A stretch of 64,000 nt of DNA from Odontocerum albicorne (lineage: Eukaryota; Arthropoda; Insecta; Trichoptera; Odontoceridae): contig OX463841.1 in NCBI GenBank assembly GCA_949825065.1, positions 21,992,078 to 22,056,077 of the forward strand, in the 5' to 3' direction. How positions within the stretch are numbered: the stretch's first letter is position 1; every line of letters starts with the position of its first letter. Below the pieces are notes generated by a model. That model saw only the letters and a list, made by a program, of their open reading frames with translations. It made no database searches and was not told where the DNA came from. This document shows positions 58,381 through 64,000 of this stretch, one piece after another. Made by a program: the position numbers and the translations under genes.

Positions 58381-58989
58381 GTGTTAATTGCTCCAGATTG
58401 ATATTGTGCCGGAGCAGACGACGGCATAGCGTACATTTAACACAATTGAAGAGACACTTGCGAAAACTGATTATGTAAAAGAATTCATACTCCGAGTTCA
58501 GAATAAGTAAGTAAGATGCTCTGTTCATAATAATATTAAAACAAAAATTTATACAGTAGAGATTCAACGATGTCTTTTTTTGGGTATTAGACAAAATCAA
58601 TTTATGTTAAACAATATAACTACTAAAACTTCAAAGAAAACAAAAAACAGTTTAATTTATCTTAAATGAAGAAAAAACTCTCCAGGTCAAAGATTAATAA
58701 AAGACTTAATATAATAAGAACACATGTTATAATAAGAACACCATCCAAACAAAATAAAAAAAGGCTTGAAAATCTGAAGCATTTAATTCAAAAAGGCTTG
58801 AAAATCTTAAGCATTTCATTCAAAACATCTCTTCGGGTTTTGGAACACTGAACCTACCATTTGAATAAAGTACCTGTTCGATTAGCAGGAGTTATAGTTT
58901 CAATTTCATTTGTATTTTTTTTGACCATTCATTACCCTCTAAATTTTCATTTTTACCCTCTTTACTCCTATTCCTCGATTCCTGGTTTA
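58381..58989. other. Unassigned AT-rich DNA
   Basis: A short imperfect duplication (AAAAGGCTTGAAAATCT, then AAGCATTT) occurs at 58759 and 58790. Nothing else is recognised. Confidence 0.35.
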
Positions 58990-59055
58990 TAAATCAGATT
59001 CTCAAGGGCGCATTAAATCGGGAATCAAACCCACTATTATTGAAATATTAAAAAT
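58990..59055 (-). mobile_element. Family E repeat fragment
   Basis: In reverse it carries GATTCTCAAGGGCGCATTAA and a B-box complement GGGAATCAAACCCACTATT. Confidence 0.45.
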
Positions 59056-59297
59056 ATTACAAAAACTAAAATAAGCTTAAACATAGGAAGGGGGTGGCTG
59101 TGACTGCTGCAAACTCCAGTTCAGTTTGACTGTTGGAAAAAGTATTTAAATAATAAATATGTTTCTTTTTTATTTACTTATATAATTCACCGGATTAAAA
59201 TGATCCATTAACTCATTCAGACCTGAATTATTGTTAAGGGAGAAAAAAAATATTTAAGAGTGGATTAGGCTTCATCGGGGTTTTAATAGAAGAAAAA

Positions 59298-59320
59298 TGT
59301 TTTTTTTTTTTTTTTTTTTT
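59298..59320. repeat. Poly-T tract
   Basis: About 22 consecutive T. No element end is recognised beside it. AATTATGC..ACAGG. sequences repeat shortly downstream (59342 and 59491). Confidence 0.7.
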
Positions 59321-59768
59321 ACTAGGAAATTGAACATGTGCATAATTATGCCCAACAGGTCTCAACGTACACAGACGACTGAAAAGACAATCTTGTTGCA
59401 TAGGTTTTTAAAAGAAAATTTGCCGTTATATTATGCTATTCGTTATATTACGAGTATTTTATTCGTTATATTATGCTTTGAAATAAGTGTGCATAATTAT
59501 GCACACAGGGTCTGAATGAGTTAAAGAACTTCCTATTGCATAGTAAATTGGTTGCAGTAAAGAATATGGGGACCGAAAACATGTTGAGATTGTAATAAAG
59601 TATTGGACGCAAATTCTCAACCATTGTGTAGTAATTACGGAAAAAAATATTTCAAAATTCATATGAAATAAACATTATACGAGTATTTACAAGTTAATAA
59701 CACATAGATTCATTCCAAAAATATAAGACGCTATTTTATTTTAATATCACTAATAATTTGATAAAAAG

Positions 59769-59999
59769 ACTACTACCTTCGTGATCTAATTGATAAGATG
59801 CTTGTCTTCTAACTAAGAGGTTGCGGATTGGATTCCCTTTGGCACCAATATTTTTTAAAAAGGTCCTCTTTCTGATTTTTATTTAAGGTATCTTAAACAT
59901 CTTTGTGGTTGGCTGAAAGGGATTGATTGCCTCATGGTGATAAATCCATCAGAATGTACTGTTTACAACGAAAGCGTAATATACTACAATGCAATACTA
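59769..59999 (+). mobile_element. SINE family A copy
   Basis: Head TTCGTGATCTAATTGATAAG, B-box region TTGCGGATTGGATTCCC, body GTGGTTGGCTGAAAGGGATTG, tail GTAATATACTACAATGCAATA. Confidence 0.78.
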
Positions 60000-60239
60000 T
60001 TTATTTATCATATTTTGAAAGATATAAGCCCTGAATCGTTATTTATTTTGGAAGATGATGAACATATTTTGTTTTATACTACTATTATATTCGAGTATGT
60101 AAAGGACGCTCAACTTTTAATTTTGCCAGTAAGTAAATAATACAGGAATCTACTAAAAGATAAAATTATAAAAAAATACATATGGCTTAATCGTTTTTTT
60201 CCTGCATAAAAGAGATTCAATAATGTCAATATTTAAATC

Positions 60240-60510
60240 AAATTTTGTTCTCGAACTTAGACTTTCAATTGTGATGCAAGCGCAAAAAATCAGATGCCTG
60301 GGATGTTTATTACCATGGTTAATGGAAGCAGCGGTTCAGAACGTATTTATTGCGTGATCAGCAGATCGATGACATCGAATTGAGTCACCAGTCATCAGTG
60401 AATAGTGACGAGTCACCCGTATGGTGCCACATGCTGCCCGTGATCTTGCTCATCAATTGCTTTCGCATCGCTAATAGATCACGAGCGAGGACTGTTTCCA
60501 AAATAAATAT
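60240..60510. other. Candidate regulatory island
   Basis: GC-richer single-copy DNA with repeated GAGTCACC/GTCATC-like motifs (GAGTCACCAGTCATC, GACGAGTCACCCG) and no ORF. No repeat family match. Confidence 0.3.
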
Positions 60511-60689
60511 GTACTTTTAATTAAAACTGATTAAAATCCAATAAAGATCTTTAGGGGGTTGCATTTATAGGGTTCGTAGTAATACAGGTGAATAATGTCA
60601 CATTAGTAGGGGTCATATAAGTAGAGGTCTTCGATTATTCTTAAGTGTAGATAGTGATAAATTGAGGGAGATCAGATTGCGGTGTGGAA

Positions 60690-60985
60690 GACACGTCGCT
60701 TGAAGACCTTAAGAGTTTGTTGGCCGATCAGTGCATTTTTTATATACATATAGTTAGAAAAAAAGTGATGAATTTATGAGATTATTTAATTTCAAATCTT
60801 AGAATCGGTTCCCTGACGCACTCCTTTCGGAATCAAATCTCGCGAAGAAAACAATTTCCCGGACACGTTGAGCAAAGCTCCGCAATTTACCCATGTTAGC
60901 TCCCTACAGGAGTACCTACAGTAGCACGGTCCTCCTCGCCAGTCTTTATTAGTTTATCTATCCGGCGTCTTCACGTGCGGTGGAA
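60690..60985. other. Mixed-composition single-copy DNA
   Basis: No ORF or repeat match is seen. Confidence 0.25.
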
Positions 60986-61211
60986 GGAGGGCTGGGATCA
61001 AACTGACGGAAATCGTATAAAGGAAATTCAGAGTTGGATTAAAATGTTTACAATTAAAACAAATTAATAAAATGTTTTTATTGAAAAAGTATCTTGATTT
61101 TTCCTTTTGATTTTCTATATTTATATTTCTGGTTTCTTTGACTGTTAGAGAACGGTGTATGTATTTACTTTTTTTTATGCACATGTATAACAAGAAATCT
61201 TACAAATACTA

Positions 61212-62167
61212 CGCGTATCCAGAAAGTAAGTGTACAGAGGCTCTCACGACCGGGTGGATTTTATTTTCGACATGTTGGCTACACTTCCGTGTAGCCTGAC
61301 CCTTCCCCTCCGCAACGAGACCGGTTCGAGGTCAGTACGTTGAGAAATGTCGACGCGACAACACGTTTCGTGAAAAATGTCAATCCAATCTCCCGCCAAG
61401 TGCGAAATACGCGGCGTCATCCGTTATCTCGTTTGGAAGGGAAAACCTCCGGTTGAGGTTTATAATGAGGTGAAAACTGCATATGGTGATAAAGCTATGA
61501 ATCGTACGAGTGTGTACAAGTGGTGTCGCGAGTTTAAAAACGGTCACGTCACACCTCTTCACCCTCCGCCAAAAAGTTCAAAACCACAATTTCAGCCAAG
61601 AAAATCATGGCATCCGTGTTTTGGGACTGTCAAGGCATAATTTTAATTGAATATATGCCTCAAGGGGAGACCATCAACTCTGCAAGATACTGTGAGACCC
61701 TAAAAAAATTGCGGAGGGTGATTTAGAACAAGAGGAGAGGCATGCTGACAAAGGGAGTCTGCCTGCTGCACGACAATGCCAGACCACACACGGCCAACGC
61801 CACGAAGGAACTGCTCGCCTCGTTTAAATGGGATGTCCTGAACCATCCCGCGCATTCCCCTGACCTAGCACCTTCAGATTACTATCTCTTTACCTCCCTG
61901 AAGCTGCACATGGGTGGAAAAAGGTTTTCAATCGACGAGGAGGTAAAGGAGGAGGTGGAGAAGTGGACGGAGGGGTTGGCGGGAAACTACTTCGAGGAAG
62001 GCATCAAAAAGTTGATGCCCCGCTTCACCACCTGCATTGAGAGGAATGGCGACTATGTCGAAAAATAGCTTACATATGTACTACGGTAACCGCGTAATTT
62101 TTTTGTTTAAATAAAAAAAATTGTAACCTACAAATATTCAGTACACTTACTTTCTGGATATGCCTCG
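61212..62167 (+). mobile_element. Internally deleted mariner (956 bp)
   Basis: The ends read CGCGTATCCAGAAAGTAAGT and, in reverse, CGAGGCATATCCAGAAAGTA, both continuing to GTGTAC. They are flanked by TA at 61210-61211 and 62168-62169. It is about 300 bp shorter than a full mariner because of one internal deletion near 61550. The preserved ends mean it could have been mobilised by a transposase supplied elsewhere. Confidence 0.92.
61377..62068 (+). pseudogene. mariner transposase with catalytic-domain deletion
   Basis: The N-terminal DNA-binding part is intact (M-S-I-Q-S-P-A-K-C-E-I-R, then V-Y-K-W-C-R-E-F-K-N-G-H). It breaks near 61550 and rejoins in another frame at K-I-M-A-S-V-F-W-D-C-Q-G. 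The deleted part held the linker and the first catalytic Asp (the G-D-E-T/K-W motif is missing). A TAG lies at 61724-61726. The final 108 codons (61742-62068) are intact: L-L-H-D-N-A-R-P-H, S-P-D-L-A-P-S-D with 34 residues between the two Asp, and the family's G-D-Y-V-E-K end. Its GC content is higher than the surroundings, consistent with a fairly recent arrival. Confidence 0.9.
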
Positions 62168-62169
62168 TA

Positions 62170-63398
62170 CATGATTTGTGAAAAAAGAACTGTTAATTTA
62201 ATGTGAACAATAAATTTTAATGGATCTGGGTTTGTTGCCTTTCATTTGTCGTGTCCTTAGTAAACTAGGCTTTTGCCAGTATTGTTTACTTCTGCTTGTA
62301 TTATTCATTTCGATATTGCTAATATTCATCACAGTTAAATGTGTTTTATAAATAAAGAAGTATTTTTTGAAGAAAAACTATTTAAGAATCAAAATATTAC
62401 TTAAAATGAAATAAGTTGATTACAAAGATACGAGTATATTAAAAAAATAATATCTAAGTAAAATGTTATTGTAACATGTTTGTCTGTCTTAAATCTAGGT
62501 AGATTAAGCGTGAGAAAATTTGAATTTTAGTCCTCTAAGTATTGGAGAGGAAAAAGGAATTGAATGCAAATGAATGTTTGTTAAGTAAGAAAAACATTTT
62601 CTTTTAAATTAGTAGAAAACCCTATTCCTGAGTTCGATTAAAAATTATTACATATAACAATAATATTATTTTAAGTTTCCAGGTACCTACAATGATAACA
62701 CGTAGAGTATAAACATCAAATAACGTAAATGAAATGAGTTATTGTGATATCAGATGGTGATAGAAATGCATTTTCAATAAAGAAAAATAATATCTAATTC
62801 GGTCCCGTCCGAAAGTGTGCAGGGTAGAACTGGAAAAACTCTCTAGTCTCCGAGTGAAGCTTTAAGAGCGTTAACCTCTCATTCTGCAGACGGACACATA
62901 TTTCAATTCGATCTCAAAAGGTTCCAAAAATCGGTGAAACTCACAAATTGATTTCTCTCCGAACAAGACTTTATTTTGAATTCACGAAGAGCGATCTCCT
63001 TGAACCTTCTTAAATTGTTGTTGAGAATACGAAAACATTTACGTGCATATATGGTACGTATATACTTGTTTTCAATTCATGGATAATTAAAGTAAAACTA
63101 ATTTTGCTTCAAATATATTTTATATTATAAATGCTAAGATATTTATCAAACTCTTTTATGACAGTTGATCTAAAACCTCTAACTAATAAGACTGGTATTT
63201 TAGAGTCTTTCAAAAGGTAAAGTAGGGGACGAAAACAAAATTGCAGGACAGAGAAATGCTCTTGAAAATTTCAAAGTGAGTGCAGGAAAGCAGTCTATAA
63301 TTCACTTTCTTTGGCTCGTTGGTGTATAAAAATATGTTTTTATGGTGTTCATAAAATAGTTACCACGTAAAAGATTTTTTCAAAATAGACATTAAATG
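62170..63398. other. Unassigned AT-rich DNA
   Basis: A GC-richer patch at 62800-62990 has no ORF. Nothing is recognised. Confidence 0.3.
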
Positions 63399-63606
63399 AC
63401 ACATTCCATGGTAAAACGCATCTTTGCCAACCTGAGGGTAATTGGTTCGAATTCCTTTGGTTAACGATTTAAAAAAAAAGTTTCTAGTCATATTTTCACT
63501 TATGGACTCGATATCATATGTCTAGAGGAGATAACCATATGGCAATAACTCTTGTAAGTAGTACTCTATACAACGAAAGTGTAATATAATACAATACATT
63601 ATAATA
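63399..63606 (+). mobile_element. SINE family A copy
   Basis: Decayed head, B box TTGGTTCGAATTCCTTTGG, body hairpin ATAACCATATGGCAAT, and a good tail (CAACGAAAGTGTAATATAAT, then ACAATACA). Confidence 0.75.
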
Positions 63607-64000
63607 CAATAAAGGGGAAAAAATAGAGTATGTTTTGAGAATAAATGTCTGTTGGAGACTTACATTGACCTACTTGTTACGATAAAATGCATTTTTTTAC
63701 ATTTCATAGTTTGTTATTATATAGTGATCTGGAAGTAATACTTGTTTCTCAATAACGCTATAACCCGTAGGAAGAAAGAAGGTGATGTGTATTAGAAATA
63801 TAATAATACTAACGAAAGATTCAACCCAGAATACGCTCACCCCACTAAGTTGATAAACCCCCGGGAAGTGCTTACGAATTTAGGCAATAAATGTCGGTAA
63901 TATCGTTTACAAAAGTAGCGATCAGTTCTATCGCTATTATCTCATATTATTACGTACAACCCCGGCAAAGACAGCTTTATTTATGATTCTATATTAAGTT
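63607..64000. other. Unassigned DNA
   Basis: Nothing recognised. Confidence 0.3.

Overview
The window looks like nuclear DNA of an arthropod, most likely an insect. It is AT-rich, has almost no long reading frames, and is full of tRNA-derived SINEs, LINE relics and mariner elements. Its one recognisable cellular gene has spliceosomal introns and encodes a Senseless/GFI1-type zinc-finger protein. I cannot name the order or species from the sequence.

The gene lies on the minus strand. A large exon (22195-23188) carries an acidic start, an RS-type repeat, Ala/Gly tracts and zinc fingers 1-2. A second exon (21025-21206) completes finger 2 and carries fingers 3-4. The reading frame then runs into an intron. 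I found no exon for the expected GFI1-type fingers 5-6 in the 21 kb down to position 1, so the 3' end probably lies outside the window. The large exon is preceded by a good splice acceptor and stays open through it, so a 5' exon should lie at higher coordinates. A phase-compatible but unproven candidate is at 48323-48433. Much of the window is therefore probably intron or flank of this one gene.

Layout: 0.5-10 kb holds LINE 3' ends and a large 81-bp satellite (2363-6188, about 47 copies) with three older, degenerate copies at its right edge. From 7.9 to 20 kb there are SINEs of several families separated by GC-richer single-copy islands. The sens exons occupy 21.0-23.2 kb, and a long hairpin sits in the intron between them. 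At 26.3-28.4 kb are a complete-ended but dead mariner and a 316-bp piggyBac-like MITE. From 29 to 46 kb come minisatellites (units of 5, 14, 18, 23, 94 and 127 bp), foldback elements, SINEs and a palindrome with two ~100-bp arms and a 1-nt centre. At 49.0-50.3 kb is an irritans/Himar-like mariner, dead but with intact ends. At 54.5-56.6 kb is a decayed LINE (ORF1 plus endonuclease). At 61.2-62.2 kb is an internally deleted mariner.

The GC-richer islands (for example 30585-30840, 35500-35810, 53095-53405, 58090-58380, 60240-60510) carry no convincing ORF or repeat. They are the best candidates for regulatory DNA of the sens locus. Coordinates of repeats were read by eye and may be off by several bases. 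Family names rest on motif recognition, not on database searches.
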